Shown here: positions 1 through 8,823 of the stretch, piece after piece
How positions within the stretch are numbered: position 1 is the stretch's first letter
Layout: each line of letters begins with the position of its first letter
Made by a program: the position numbers and the translations under genes
Assembly: GCA_018268995.1 (NCBI GenBank)
Contig: JAFDVL010000062.1
Coordinates: forward strand, 1 to 43,591
Source: Acidobacteriota bacterium
Lineage (GTDB): Bacteria > Acidobacteriota > Blastocatellia > RBC074
Direction: 5' to 3'
Length of the DNA stretch: 43,591 nt
The notes under the pieces: generated by a model
The model's input: only the letters and a program-made list of their open reading frames with translations
Database searches by the model: none
What the model was told of the DNA's origin: nothing

Positions 1-94
1 GGAGTAGACATTCATCATAGGAGATGTCATTGGTAAACGGTTTCGCTTTACCGGCGAGCTCAGTGCCACAAACCCGTGGCGCGAGATTGTCGGC

Positions 95-712
95 GTGATT
101 GCTGATGTCCGTCACGACCTGAATACGCCAATGCAGCCGGAGTATTATTTACCTCACACGCAGTCTGCCGGAAGCGAAATGATGCTGGCTGCGCGCACGC
201 GATCTGAACTGGCTGCCATGGTTTCTGCTATTCGCAGTGAAATCCAATCTATTGACCGCGACCAGCCCGTATTTCAAGTGCGAACGATGGCTGAAGTGCG
301 GCAGCAATCTGTCCTGCTACAGCGGTTTTCTTTTTCATTGCTGACTCTGTTTGCCATCGTTGCCTTACTTCTGGCGGCAGTCGGCATCTACGGTGTGATG
401 TCATATAGCGTCAGCCAGCGCACGCACGAAATCGGCATTCGGATGGCGCTCGGCGCACAAACCCGCGATGTTGTAAAGATGGTCGTGCGGCAGGGAATGA
501 AGCTGACCGTGCTGGGCTTAGGGATTGGGCTAGCCGGAGCTGTTACGCTGGTGTATTTCGCTTCCGCCTTGCTGGTCGGAATCGGTGTAACAGATTGGAC
601 GACCTTTGCGGGCGTCTCGTTGATTCTGATGGCTGTCGCCTTACTCGCTTGTTGGATTCCAGCACGACGGGCGACAAAGGTTGATCCGATGATTGCGTTG
701 AGATGCGAATAG
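95..712 (+). CDS. ADOP-type FtsX/MacB permease, C-terminal part
   Basis: This is the C-terminal third of an orphan ABC-type permease of the MacB_PCD/FtsX class. It has the end of the periplasmic domain, then three hydrophobic segments and the typical tail PARRATKVDPMIAL. Recognisable homology begins upstream of the GTG at 95: the same frame reads GDVIGKRFRF from about position 20, which is the usual end of the MacB periplasmic domain. An in-frame TAG lies at 5-7, and the residues between it and GDVIGKR do not look like the family. The gene is therefore cut by the window edge and may also be frameshifted there. It is a tandem paralog of the full-length gene that follows. No ATPase gene is adjacent, as expected for ADOP genes. 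Substrate is unknown. Confidence 0.75.
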   Translation: MIADVRHDLNTPMQPEYYLPHTQSAGSEMMLAARTRSELAAMVSAIRSEIQSIDRDQPVFQVRTMAEVRQQSVLLQRFSFSLLTLFAIVALLLAAVGIYGVMSYSVSQRTHEIGIRMALGAQTRDVVKMVVRQGMKLTVLGLGIGLAGAVTLVYFASALLVGIGVTDWTTFAGVSLILMAVALLACWIPARRATKVDPMIALRCE

Positions 713-713
713 G

Positions 714-943
714 TGCTGGATGCCAGATGCTGGATGCCAGATGCTGGATGCCAGATGCTGGATGCCAGATGCTGGATGTTAGATGCCAGATGCTGGAACT
801 CATCCCGATACGGGCTTTCGGCCCTTATTTTCTGGGCTTTTTGAGATTTTGGGTGGAAGGATCGTTTTCCTCCAGCATCCAGCATCCAGCATCTAACATC
901 TTCTCTAGCATCCAGCATCCAGTATCCAGTATCAAGCATCTTC
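714..943. repeat. Tandem 14-bp repeats facing complementary 7-bp repeats (giant hairpin)
   Basis: Six 14-bp units close to TGCTGGATGCCAGA fill 714-797. After a 73-bp spacer, degenerate copies of the complementary 7-mer TCCAGCA run from 871 to about 941. The two sides can pair into a long imperfect hairpin that occupies the whole gap between the two permease genes. The repeat begins two bases after the upstream stop codon and ends just before the ribosome-binding site (AGGAG near 947) of the next gene. Open frames through it on both strands are low-complexity artefacts. Confidence 0.85.
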
Positions 944-955
944 CACAGGAGACTT

Positions 956-3433
956 ATGCAAACCTTTCTACAAGACTTCCGCTATGGCGGGCGAATTTTA
1001 TTCAAGAATCCAGGTTTTACCGTCATTGCGATTGTCACACTGGCATTGGGGATCGGAGCCAATACTGCGCTTTTCAGCCTGATTGACAAACTGATTCTGC
1101 AACCATTGTCGGTGCATGACCCCGCATCGCTGGTGCAACTGAAGAGTGAAACCGTAAATCCCAAACTTACCTTCCGTGAAGTCTCGTGGGCAGACTTTCA
1201 GGAATATCGGGCGCGCAATACAGTCTTTAGCGATCTGACGGCGTATAAATCCGCCCGGGTCAATTTGGGCGAAGGCGATCAACTTGAGCGCGTGCGCGCT
1301 GAGCTGATCGCAGAAAATTACTTCTCGCTCTTTGGGATCAATCCATTGCTTGGGCGACCTTTTTCTGCTGAGGAAAATCGTGTTCCGAGTGCGGCCCCGG
1401 TTGTTGTGCTGAGTCACAGCCTGTGGCAAAGCCGATTTGGTGGCGCGGCCAATGTGCTGGGCCAAACGGTTGTCTTAAATGACCACCGTTTTACTGTGGT
1501 CGGCATCGCCCCTGCCAATTTTCGCGGCATTCAGCTTGAGGCTCCGACAGACCTTTGGGTTCCAGCCATGATGCTGGAAGAGATTGAGCAAAAGAAGACC
1601 AAAAACGAGTGGCTGACGAAGCACGATTTTATGTTGTGGAAGGTGATCGGGCGGCTCAAACCCGGTATGAGAATAGAGACCGCCGAAGCCGCAATGGATA
1701 CCCTGGCACGCCAGGTACAGGATTCGTGGATGCCGGAAAATGATCGTCATTTGCCTTTCAACGAACAACATCTGCAATTTGAAACTGTCGCAAATGGCAT
1801 TTCAAGTTTGCGCGAAGAAATGGGCGCACCATTGCTTTACGTTTTTGGCATCGTCGGGGTGATTCTTTTGATTGCCTGTGCCAACCTCGCGAATTTGCTG
1901 TTGGCACGTGCGGCAACGCGCCGCAAAGAGGTTGCCGTGCGATTGGCGCTAGGGGCTGGCCGTATGCGGTTGGTGCGCCAACTGTTGACGGAAAGTTTAT
2001 TACTTGCCGGGCTGGGCGGATTGCTGGGAGGAATTCTTGCTCCTTGGTTGGCCGAACTCCTGCTGGCGTTTCAAACTCGGACTGAAAACCCGGTCACCAC
2101 TTTAGGACTTTCGCTGAACTGGCGGGTTGCCGGATTTGCCTTTGGCGTATCGCTGTTGACCGGAGTGTTGTTTGGTTTGCTTCCTGCGTGGCAGTCTTCA
2201 AAGACAGACCTGATTCCTGCGCTCAAGGACGAAGGCGCAATGCGAATTGGGGGACGGGGGTTTTCATGGACACGGCGTAGTTTGATCGTGACGCAGGTTG
2301 CGCTCTCGTTTGCCGTCCTGGTTTCTGCGGGACTTTTTGTCCGAACGCTAACCCATTTGCTGGCAATTGACCCCGGTTTTAATTTGTCCAATGTCCTGGC
2401 CGCAGATATTGAATTGCCGGAAGGCAAATACGATGAGGCGCGAGTTATCCCCTTCTTTCAGCAACTACAAGAAAAATTGCGTGCCCTTCCCGGCGTGCAA
2501 AGCGTAGCCGCTGCTGATTACAGTCCACTCAGCGGAAGTGTTGGCCTCTCCACGGTGTTGATTGAAGGCCAAACGGTTAGCAACAACGAGATGCCCACAG
2601 TAGACCTGAATACTGTGAGTGCGGGGTATCACGAATTGTTGGGAATCAGCATCGAACAAGGACGCAGCTTCACTGAACAGGATCGGCAGGGACAACCAGG
2701 TGTCGTCACAATAAATGCCGCTTTTGCGAAGAAATTCTTTCCTGATCAAAATCCCATTGGAAAGCGCATCAGCTTAGGGCGGAAAAGCTCATGGCTGACG
2801 ATTATTGGTGTCACAAGTAACATCAGATCAATGTCGCTCGATAGTGAAGACCGGCCACAAGCCGAAATCCCGCTTGCCCAGCAAAACGCTCAATATTCCC
2901 AACGTATTCTGCTGCGAGTAAATAACGGTGCCGCAGCGTTATTGCCGCAGGTTCGGCGCACAGTGCGGGCAATGGATGCCGGGCTTTCTTTTTTTAAGGC
3001 AACGACGCTGGAAGGCGATTTACGGTCGCAGCTGGCTTCGCAACGGATGGCTGCAACCTTGACGGGTTTATTCGGGTTGGTGGCACTGCTCCTGACCGCA
3101 ATTGGGTTGTATGGGGTGATCGCATTCGCCGTCAGCCAGCGCACCCGCGAAATTGGCATCCGTCGCGCGTTGGGCGCTCAATCCAGCGACGTGTTGCAAT
3201 TAATTTTAGGCGAAGGACTCTTGCTGCTTGTGACTGGGCTTCTCTTGGGGCTTGGGTGTTCACTGGTGGCTACGCGACTAATCAAGACGTTCTTGTATGG
3301 GGTTGGAGCTTATGATTTGACGTCTTTTGCAGGGGCTGCTGGATTGTTGATCCTGGTTGCTTTATTTGCCTGTTTGATTCCTGCACGCCGCGCCACAAAA
3401 GTTGATCCCATGATCGCGCTTCGCTATGAATAG
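956..3433 (+). CDS. ADOP-type ABC transporter permease (MacB_PCD/FtsX)
   Basis: This is a full-length 825-residue orphan permease of the acidobacterial duplicated type. An N-terminal amphipathic stretch (FLQDFRYGGRILFKNPGF) leads into a first transmembrane helix at about residues 20-42. A MacB-type periplasmic domain follows (about 50-270), then a helix cluster with RRKEVAVRLALGAGR (about 290-420). A second periplasmic domain (about 460-680) leads to the last FtsX domain with TREIGIRRALGAQ and the tail PARRATKVDPMIALRYE. The duplicated layout of two FtsX domains in one chain is typical of ADOP proteins. AGGAG about 5 bases upstream supports the ATG. No ATP-binding subunit is encoded nearby, so the partner ATPase, if any, is elsewhere. 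Substrate is unknown; MacB relatives act in efflux or mechanotransmission. Confidence 0.9.
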   Translation: MQTFLQDFRYGGRILFKNPGFTVIAIVTLALGIGANTALFSLIDKLILQPLSVHDPASLVQLKSETVNPKLTFREVSWADFQEYRARNTVFSDLTAYKSARVNLGEGDQLERVRAELIAENYFSLFGINPLLGRPFSAEENRVPSAAPVVVLSHSLWQSRFGGAANVLGQTVVLNDHRFTVVGIAPANFRGIQLEAPTDLWVPAMMLEEIEQKKTKNEWLTKHDFMLWKVIGRLKPGMRIETAEAAMDTLARQVQDSWMPENDRHLPFNEQHLQFETVANGISSLREEMGAPLLYVFGIVGVILLIACANLANLLLARAATRRKEVAVRLALGAGRMRLVRQLLTESLLLAGLGGLLGGILAPWLAELLLAFQTRTENPVTTLGLSLNWRVAGFAFGVSLLTGVLFGLLPAWQSSKTDLIPALKDEGAMRIGGRGFSWTRRSLIVTQVALSFAVLVSAGLFVRTLTHLLAIDPGFNLSNVLAADIELPEGKYDEARVIPFFQQLQEKLRALPGVQSVAAADYSPLSGSVGLSTVLIEGQTVSNNEMPTVDLNTVSAGYHELLGISIEQGRSFTEQDRQGQPGVVTINAAFAKKFFPDQNPIGKRISLGRKSSWLTIIGVTSNIRSMSLDSEDRPQAEIPLAQQNAQYSQRILLRVNNGAAALLPQVRRTVRAMDAGLSFFKATTLEGDLRSQLASQRMAATLTGLFGLVALLLTAIGLYGVIAFAVSQRTREIGIRRALGAQSSDVLQLILGEGLLLLVTGLLLGLGCSLVATRLIKTFLYGVGAYDLTSFAGAAGLLILVALFACLIPARRATKVDPMIALRYE

Positions 3434-3602
3434 CTGCCTGGAACGATTTCTTCCATTCGCCGCAGGAGAAGCCAAGAATCTGGATTTAAGGCGCTTCAGT
3501 CGGTACTGGCAATCAAGAAAAACGCGTGCATTCACCTGAAATCAATCGTTTGATGGGGAAGTGCTTCTTGCTTGTTCGAGGCTTCTGTGTTTCGATAAAA
3601 GT

Positions 3603-4367
3603 ATGGAAGAACGACTGCAAAAAATCATTGCCGCCTCCGGTGTTGCTTCCCGACGAAAAGCTGAAGAATTGATTTTGTCAGGTGTTGTTACGGTAAATGG
3701 CAAGGTTGTGACGGAACTGGGGACCAAAGCTGATCCAGACCGGGATCACATTAAAGTTCGCGGCAAATTGATCAACCCCAAACTGACGCAAAAAGAGAAG
3801 GTTTATTTGCTCCTCAACAAACCCCTGGGCTATCTGTCCAGCACCGCAGACCCCGGAAAACGTCCGCTGGTGACTGATCTGGTCGGAGAATTCCGTGATC
3901 ACGTCCATCCGGTTGGCCGACTGGATTTCAATAGCGAAGGCTTGTTGCTACTCAGCAATGATGGGGATTTCACCAATCTGATTGCGCACGCTGCTTCCAA
4001 AGTTCCCAAGCGTTATGAGGTCAAGGTCAAAGGACAACCTAGTGAATCGCAAGTTGATCGTTTACGGCGTGGAATTACGGTGGAAGGCCGCAAAACGGCT
4101 CCCGCTGAGATTCGATTGATTGAACAAAGCGCGACGAATGCATGGTATGAGGTGATTTTGTACGAGGGACGCAATCAGCAGATTCGCAAGATGTTCGATG
4201 CAATCGGGCATTCGGTCATCAAATTGCGACGGATTGGGATCGGCTTTATTTCATTGGAAAAAGAAAAGCTCCGAATCGGTGAATTTCGTCCTTTACGGGC
4301 AGCCGAAGTACAACGATTTTTTCGGGGGGCATCGCCTGACAAAAAGGCAAAATTGATGAGAAGTTAG
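3603..4367 (+). CDS. rluB: 23S rRNA pseudouridine synthase, RsuA/RluB family
   Basis: This 254-residue protein isomerises a uridine in rRNA to pseudouridine. An S4 RNA-binding domain fills about residues 1-60 (LQKIIAASGVASRRKAEELI). The catalytic domain contains the family motif GRLDFNSEGLLLL with the nucleophile Asp108, and then YEVILYEGRNQQIRKM. The ATG at 3603 is preferred to the GTG at 3561 because family homology starts at MEERLQKI and the upstream residues fit nothing. The RluB name is by overall resemblance; RsuA or RluE/F specificity cannot be separated by eye. The gene stands alone, with 169 bp before it and about 305 bp after it. Confidence 0.87.
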   Translation: MEERLQKIIAASGVASRRKAEELILSGVVTVNGKVVTELGTKADPDRDHIKVRGKLINPKLTQKEKVYLLLNKPLGYLSSTADPGKRPLVTDLVGEFRDHVHPVGRLDFNSEGLLLLSNDGDFTNLIAHAASKVPKRYEVKVKGQPSESQVDRLRRGITVEGRKTAPAEIRLIEQSATNAWYEVILYEGRNQQIRKMFDAIGHSVIKLRRIGIGFISLEKEKLRIGEFRPLRAAEVQRFFRGASPDKKAKLMRS

Positions 4368-4672
4368 CAGGCTGTAAAGAATTGTAAACTAAACTAAATT
4401 CACGCTTGATCTTACAGCTTGACATGAAACACAAGAACAATTAGAGTCGTCTTTCTTTTGACTACGATATTCAGGATGTTTTTAGAAGTTGATGCTTTAC
4501 GTCGAAACCCGCTTACCCGCTACGCCATTCGCGCGTAGGCGAATCGCTACACTGCTTACTGCTTTCCAGCGTCTCATTCGGAACAGGGCATAGGGCTAGT
4601 GAACTACACTGTGTCGCGGGGATTTCGTTTTTCGTACAGCATGGCTTAAGAATTAGCATTGATTATTGCTGA
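4368..4672. other. Intergenic region rluB-ispH
   Basis: No gene is visible in this 305-bp gap. It holds a promoter candidate at 4419-4447 and a small hairpin with stem ATTCGC/GCGAAT at 4527-4532 and 4539-4544. The ispH mRNA would then carry an untranslated leader of about 220 nt. No known riboswitch consensus was recognised in it. Confidence 0.5.
4419..4447 (+). promoter_or_regulatory. Candidate sigma70 promoter for ispH-rpsA
   Basis: A perfect -35 hexamer TTGACA (4419-4424) is followed after 17 bp by TAGAGT (4442-4447), which matches four of six -10 positions. It lies in the only gap upstream of ispH. This is a sequence match only. Confidence 0.35.
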
Positions 4673-5533
4673 ATGGAAATTGTTTTAGCTGACAGCTTGG
4701 GATTTTGTATGGGCGTCAAACGCGCGGTAGATTTGGCATATCGTGCGCTCTCAAAATCCAACGGCTTGCCGGTCGTGACGCTAGGGCCGATCATTCATAA
4801 TACGCAGGAAATCGAACGTCTGGCTGCTGATGGCATTCAACTAGCCGATGTTGATGCGCGACCTGATCAAGGGATTGCGATTATTCGCGCGCACGGTGCG
4901 CCTCCGCAGGTCTATGATGAACTAAGGGCAAAGGGACTGCGCGTGATGGATGGCACTTGCCCGTATGTTCATTATTCCCAGCGCAAGGCGCTTGAGTTAT
5001 TTGAAGCCGGATACCAGGTCATCATCGTGGGAGACAGAAAGCATCCAGAGATTAGCGGCATTCTGGGATACATCAATAATCAGGCGATTGTCGTCAAGAC
5101 TCTTGAAGAGGCTGAAAACCTTCCCCAACTTGGGCGGGTGGGCATCATTGCCCAAACCACAATTAGCCCTGCCAAGTATGAGACTATAATTAATGCGATA
5201 CGTGCCAAAGCTGATGAAGTGAAGGTTTGCGAAACGATTTGTGACGCGACCGAAGAAAATCAGACGGCCATCCGAAATCTGGCAGCCGAAGTGGATTTGC
5301 TTTACGTGATTGGCGGGCGACACAGTGCGAACAGCAATAAGCTAGTGGAAACCGCACGTGATCTTTGTCCGCGCGCAATTTTGATCGAAACCGAAGATGA
5401 AATTAATCCAGCCGACCTGGGAACTGTTCAGCGGGTTGGCGTGAGTGCGGGCGCTTCGACGCCGGACTGGATGATTCAGAAGGTTGTAACGAGATTACGC
5501 AAGCTAAGCCACGAACTAGAACGCGTTTCCTAA
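4673..5533 (+). CDS. ispH: 4-hydroxy-3-methylbut-2-enyl diphosphate reductase
   Basis: IspH is the last enzyme of the MEP isoprenoid pathway. It reduces HMBPP to IPP and DMAPP using a [4Fe-4S] cluster. The 286-residue length is normal. The three cluster cysteines are at Cys12 (GFCMGVKRAV), Cys96 (DGTCPYV) and Cys190 (ETICDATEENQ). The substrate-binding histidines fall in GPIIHN, RAHG and KHPE. A conserved GGRHSANSNKL lies near the C-terminus. The gene is followed after about 90 bp by rpsA. That order is meaningful because ispH and rpsA are neighbours, or even fused, in several bacterial groups. No strong ribosome-binding site precedes the ATG. Confidence 0.96.
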   Translation: MEIVLADSLGFCMGVKRAVDLAYRALSKSNGLPVVTLGPIIHNTQEIERLAADGIQLADVDARPDQGIAIIRAHGAPPQVYDELRAKGLRVMDGTCPYVHYSQRKALELFEAGYQVIIVGDRKHPEISGILGYINNQAIVVKTLEEAENLPQLGRVGIIAQTTISPAKYETIINAIRAKADEVKVCETICDATEENQTAIRNLAAEVDLLYVIGGRHSANSNKLVETARDLCPRAILIETEDEINPADLGTVQRVGVSAGASTPDWMIQKVVTRLRKLSHELERVS

Positions 5534-5606
5534 GCATAAAAACGCCGTGCTTGCCAAACAGATTACTTGCATTTTGCCCACCAGTGCTGGGCACATGGAT
5601 CGAAAC

Positions 5607-5613
5607 TAGGAGG
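5607..5613 (+). promoter_or_regulatory. Ribosome-binding site that sets the rpsA start
   Basis: TAGGAGG lies 13 bases upstream of the ATG at 5627. It favours this start over the in-frame TTG at 5567, whose extra 20 residues have no S1 character and contain this site. Confidence 0.7.
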
Positions 5614-5626
5614 ATTTCCTTTTCTA

Positions 5627-7441
5627 ATGTCAACCGATAACCCTAACAACATAACTTCCGGCGGGGCTGCTGAAGCTGTCGAAGCTGCCCCTGTCGCTCC
5701 CGCTCCTGAAGCAGAAAACCCATCCACCGCGACAGATGTAACCGCGACGGATGCTGACAACGGAGAAACTTTTTCCGATGAGGATTTCGGGAGTATCCTC
5801 GCGCAACACGAACAAAGCCATTCCGATATCAGCGAAGGCGAAGTCGTCAAAGGCACCGTCGTCAAGATCACGAATCAAGATGTGATCATCAATGTCGGCT
5901 TTAAGTCTGAAGGCATCGTCAAAATCAATGAATTCAAAGATGGCGATCAAGTCACCGTCCAACCGGGCGATGTGGTAGATGTGCTGGTCAAGCAGCTTGA
6001 GAATAACGATGGATATGTCGAACTCTCACGCGCGGATGCCGTGCGCATGCAGACCTGGGACTTGATTGAAAAAGCTGCCCGCGAAGGCACGACGGTTATT
6101 GGCCGTGTCTCGGATCGCATCAAGGGTGGCTTGCGTGTGGACATCGGCGGGATTCAAGCCTTTTTGCCCGGCAGTCAGGTGGATGTCCGGCCTGTGCGTA
6201 ACCTGGATGCGTTCCGCAACAAGGACATGGAATTCCTGGTGCTGAAGGTCAACAAGAAGCGCAGCAATATTGTGCTGTCGCGCAAGGCGTTGCTTGAAGC
6301 CCAGAATGAGAAAGAGAAAGCCTCCACGCTCAAGAATCTGGAAGAGGGCATTATCATCGAAGGTCAGGTCAAGAATATTACCGAATACGGTATCTTCATT
6401 GATCTGGGTGGACTCGATGGCTTACTCCATATTACCGATATGTCCTGGGGACGGATTCAGAACCCCTCGGAACTCTTCAAGGTTGGCGATAATATCCAAG
6501 TCAAGGTTCTCAAGTTCGACCGTGACCGCGAGCGCGTCAGCCTCGGTTACAAACAGCTTGTGCCAGACCCGTGGGCGACCGTTAATGAACGCTTCGCCAT
6601 CAGCACACGCGTGAGCGGTAAAGTCGTTTCCTTGACTGATTACGGCGCATTCCTCGAACTCGAGCCGGGTGTTGAAGGTTTGGTACACGTTTCCGAGATG
6701 AGCTGGTCAAAGCGCGTCAAGCATCCATCCAAGATGTTGAACGTCGGACAGGACATCGAAGCCGTCGTGCTTGAAGTTGACCCGAATAATCGTCGCATCA
6801 GCCTTGGCATGAAGCAGATCGAAAGCAATCCGTGGGATACCCTGCTGGAGCGCTATGCGATTGGCACACGCGTTAAGGGCAAGGTTCGTAACCTGACAGA
6901 TTTTGGTGCTTTCGTTGAAATCGAAGAGGGCATTGACGGGTTGGTTCACGTTTCAGACATTTCGTGGACGAAGCGCATCAAACACCCTTCAGAGGCACTC
7001 AAAAAGAACCAGGAAGTCGAAGCAATCATCACGGCTATTGATACTGAAAATCGTCGGCTGTCGCTCTCGATCAAAGACCTCGAACCCAATGCCTGGGATC
7101 GTTTCTTTGATGAGAAGAAACTTGGCGATGTCATCACGGGCAAGATTTCCCGGTTCGCCAATTTCGGCGCTTTCGTTGAAATCGAGGATGGTATTGAAGG
7201 CTTATGCCACGTTTCGGAACTCTCCGAAAATCACGTGGACAAGCCGGAAGATGCCGTGCAAATCGGGCAAACGATGCAGTTCAAAATTCTGAAGATGGAC
7301 CCGGATGCCAAGAAAATCGGTCTTTCTGTCCGCGCGGTCGGGAAAGACGAGCCGATCATTGACGTTCGTAGTTACACGTCAAGCGACAGTGGAATGGCAA
7401 GTCTGGGAGAAATCGCCGATTTCAACCGTCCTGATGAATAA
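5627..7441 (+). CDS. rpsA: 30S ribosomal protein S1
   Basis: This is a 604-residue S1 that brings mRNA to the 30S subunit during initiation. An acidic, low-complexity N-terminal extension of about 70 residues precedes six S1 OB-fold repeats. Their openings are GEVVKGTVVKI, GTTVIGRVSD, GIIIEGQVKNITEYGIF, STRVSGKVVSLTDYGAF, GTRVKGKVRNLTDFGAF and GDVITGKISRFANFGAF. Repeats 3-6 carry the strong RNA-binding pattern (GLLHITDMSW, GLVHVSEMSW, GLVHVSDISW, GLCHVSELS). The repeats fit six-domain S1 proteins; the extension makes it somewhat longer than the 557-residue E. coli protein. A hairpin right after the stop could separate it from sppA. Confidence 0.96.
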   Translation: MSTDNPNNITSGGAAEAVEAAPVAPAPEAENPSTATDVTATDADNGETFSDEDFGSILAQHEQSHSDISEGEVVKGTVVKITNQDVIINVGFKSEGIVKINEFKDGDQVTVQPGDVVDVLVKQLENNDGYVELSRADAVRMQTWDLIEKAAREGTTVIGRVSDRIKGGLRVDIGGIQAFLPGSQVDVRPVRNLDAFRNKDMEFLVLKVNKKRSNIVLSRKALLEAQNEKEKASTLKNLEEGIIIEGQVKNITEYGIFIDLGGLDGLLHITDMSWGRIQNPSELFKVGDNIQVKVLKFDRDRERVSLGYKQLVPDPWATVNERFAISTRVSGKVVSLTDYGAFLELEPGVEGLVHVSEMSWSKRVKHPSKMLNVGQDIEAVVLEVDPNNRRISLGMKQIESNPWDTLLERYAIGTRVKGKVRNLTDFGAFVEIEEGIDGLVHVSDISWTKRIKHPSEALKKNQEVEAIITAIDTENRRLSLSIKDLEPNAWDRFFDEKKLGDVITGKISRFANFGAFVEIEDGIEGLCHVSELSENHVDKPEDAVQIGQTMQFKILKMDPDAKKIGLSVRAVGKDEPIIDVRSYTSSDSGMASLGEIADFNRPDE

Positions 7442-7455
7442 GCTGTGTAGTTCCG

Positions 7456-7489
7456 GGGCGCAAATTGGTTGGCCGATTTGCGCCCTTTC
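7456..7489 (+). terminator. Hairpin after rpsA
   Basis: A perfect 10-bp stem GGGCGCAAAT/ATTTGCGCCC (7456-7465 with 7476-7485) has a 10-base loop and is followed by TTTCA. It begins 14 bases after the rpsA stop and ends 9 bases before the sppA ATG. It could attenuate transcription into sppA or hide its ribosome-binding region. The T-run is short. Confidence 0.5.
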
Positions 7490-7494
7490 AAGTT

Positions 7495-8445
7495 ATGAAT
7501 AAAAGTAACGCAACTTGGATTATCATTGTTGGACTGCTTGCCTTAGGCGCATTTTGCGTCCTGTTGGTCATCGGTGCTCTCGCTTTATCCGATGGCGGAG
7601 GCTTTGGCATTGGCGGTGATCGCATTGCCGTGATCCCTGTAGAAGGCGTTATTGATAGCGAAATGGCCAAGAAGGTTAATCGAAACCTGAAGCAATACGG
7701 GGATGATGATCGAGTCAAAGCTATTTTGCTTCGAGTGGATAGTCCGGGTGGCGGCGTCGCTGCTTCTGAAGAAATTTATCGTGAAGTAAAGCGTGTCAAA
7801 GAAGAGAAGAAAAAGAAAATAGTCGTTTCCATGTCGCAGGTGGCAGCATCGGGCGGCTATTACATTTCAGCTCCGGCTGATTACATCTTTTCCAATTCCA
7901 GCACCGTGACCGGCAGCATCGGTGTAATTGCCGAGTGGGTAAATTTTAAAGACTTGGCGGATTGGGCAAAAGTCAAACCCGTGGTTTTCAAAAGCGGGGA
8001 ATTCAAAGATACTGGAAATCCTACACGAGATTTAACTGACCGTGAAAAGCAATATTTTCAGGCGATGATTGATGAGCTTTATAATCAGTTCGTCAAGGTG
8101 GTTTATGATGGTCGGCAGGGGCGTGGCCCGGATACTAATAAAATTACAGAGGAACGGGTTCGGACCTTGGCTGATGGACGCGTCTATACTGGTGATACGG
8201 CGCTCGCCAATGGGTTGGTAGATAAAATCGGAAACTATCAGGACGCACTCAAATACACGGCAAGTCTCATCAACATGAAAGGTGAGCCGAATGTGGTCAC
8301 TCCTCCTGAACCACGAGAAAGTCTTTCCATTCTGGATTTGTTAGGTAAATCAAAAATTGCAGATGTGATTGCCAAGCCAACCGAATGGCCGAGCCGGTTG
8401 AGCGATCTTGATACATCGGTCAGATTCAAGTACCAGTGGAAATAA
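7495..8445 (+). CDS. sppA: Signal peptide peptidase SppA, short form
   Basis: This membrane-anchored serine protease degrades cleaved signal peptides. The 316-residue length matches the single-domain form (SppA36K type), not the double-length E. coli enzyme. One transmembrane helix spans about residues 8-31. The S49 domain follows, with LLRVDSPGGGVAASEEIY, then VAASGGYYIS with nucleophile Ser119, and FKSGEFKDTGNP with the probable general base Lys171. The spacing between the two fits the Bacillus SppA Ser/Lys dyad. The ATG at 7495 is chosen because the 10 residues possible upstream (from GTG 7465) lie in the hairpin region and precede a normal N-in membrane start. It lies between rpsA and the HU gene. 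Confidence 0.92.
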   Translation: MNKSNATWIIIVGLLALGAFCVLLVIGALALSDGGGFGIGGDRIAVIPVEGVIDSEMAKKVNRNLKQYGDDDRVKAILLRVDSPGGGVAASEEIYREVKRVKEEKKKKIVVSMSQVAASGGYYISAPADYIFSNSSTVTGSIGVIAEWVNFKDLADWAKVKPVVFKSGEFKDTGNPTRDLTDREKQYFQAMIDELYNQFVKVVYDGRQGRGPDTNKITEERVRTLADGRVYTGDTALANGLVDKIGNYQDALKYTASLINMKGEPNVVTPPEPRESLSILDLLGKSKIADVIAKPTEWPSRLSDLDTSVRFKYQWK

Positions 8446-8511
8446 GCCGGGAAGTTGGTCGTTACCCGGAACCTCATTCAAAGAGAACAAGTAAATAAAT
8501 AGGGGCGAAAA

Positions 8512-8811
8512 ATGACTAAAGCAGAATTAGTGGAAGAAGTGGCTCGTGCCGCAGAGTTAACGAAAAAAGACTCCGAAGTAATTGTGGACGAGGTCTTCAA
8601 AAACATCATCCAATCCCTCAATCGTGGTGAGAAAATCGAGCTACGTGGTTTTGGCTCATTTCGTGTGCGCAAGCGTGATGCACGTCGTGGGCGTAATCCA
8701 AAAACTGGTGATCCAGTAGATATTCCAGCCAAACGTGTTCCGTATTTCAAGCCTGGGAAAGAACTCAAGGAATTGATCAACGATAAGGTTGAAGAGCAAG
8801 CCGCTGGTTGA
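8512..8811 (+). CDS. HU/IHF-family DNA-binding protein
   Basis: This 99-residue nucleoid protein dimerises, binds the minor groove and bends DNA. The N-terminal helices (MTKAELVEEVARAAELTKKD) are followed by the dimer core with LRGFGSFRVRKRDARRGRNP. The DNA-intercalating arm is NPKTGDPVDIPAKRVPYFKPGKEL. The arm and GFGSF motif are canonical. AGGGGCG just upstream of the ATG is a good ribosome-binding site. IHF-beta versus HU cannot be decided by eye; the position downstream of rpsA recalls ihfB in gammaproteobacteria. A 12-bp gap leads into the HIT gene, which suggests cotranscription. Confidence 0.93.
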   Translation: MTKAELVEEVARAAELTKKDSEVIVDEVFKNIIQSLNRGEKIELRGFGSFRVRKRDARRGRNPKTGDPVDIPAKRVPYFKPGKELKELINDKVEEQAAG

Positions 8812-8823
8812 GGACACGACGCA

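Noticed and set aside
703..1086. Open frames on both strands through the TGCTGGA/TCCAGCA repeats
   Set aside because: The translations are low-complexity repeats of the DNA unit, and the frames overlap the start of a well-supported permease gene.
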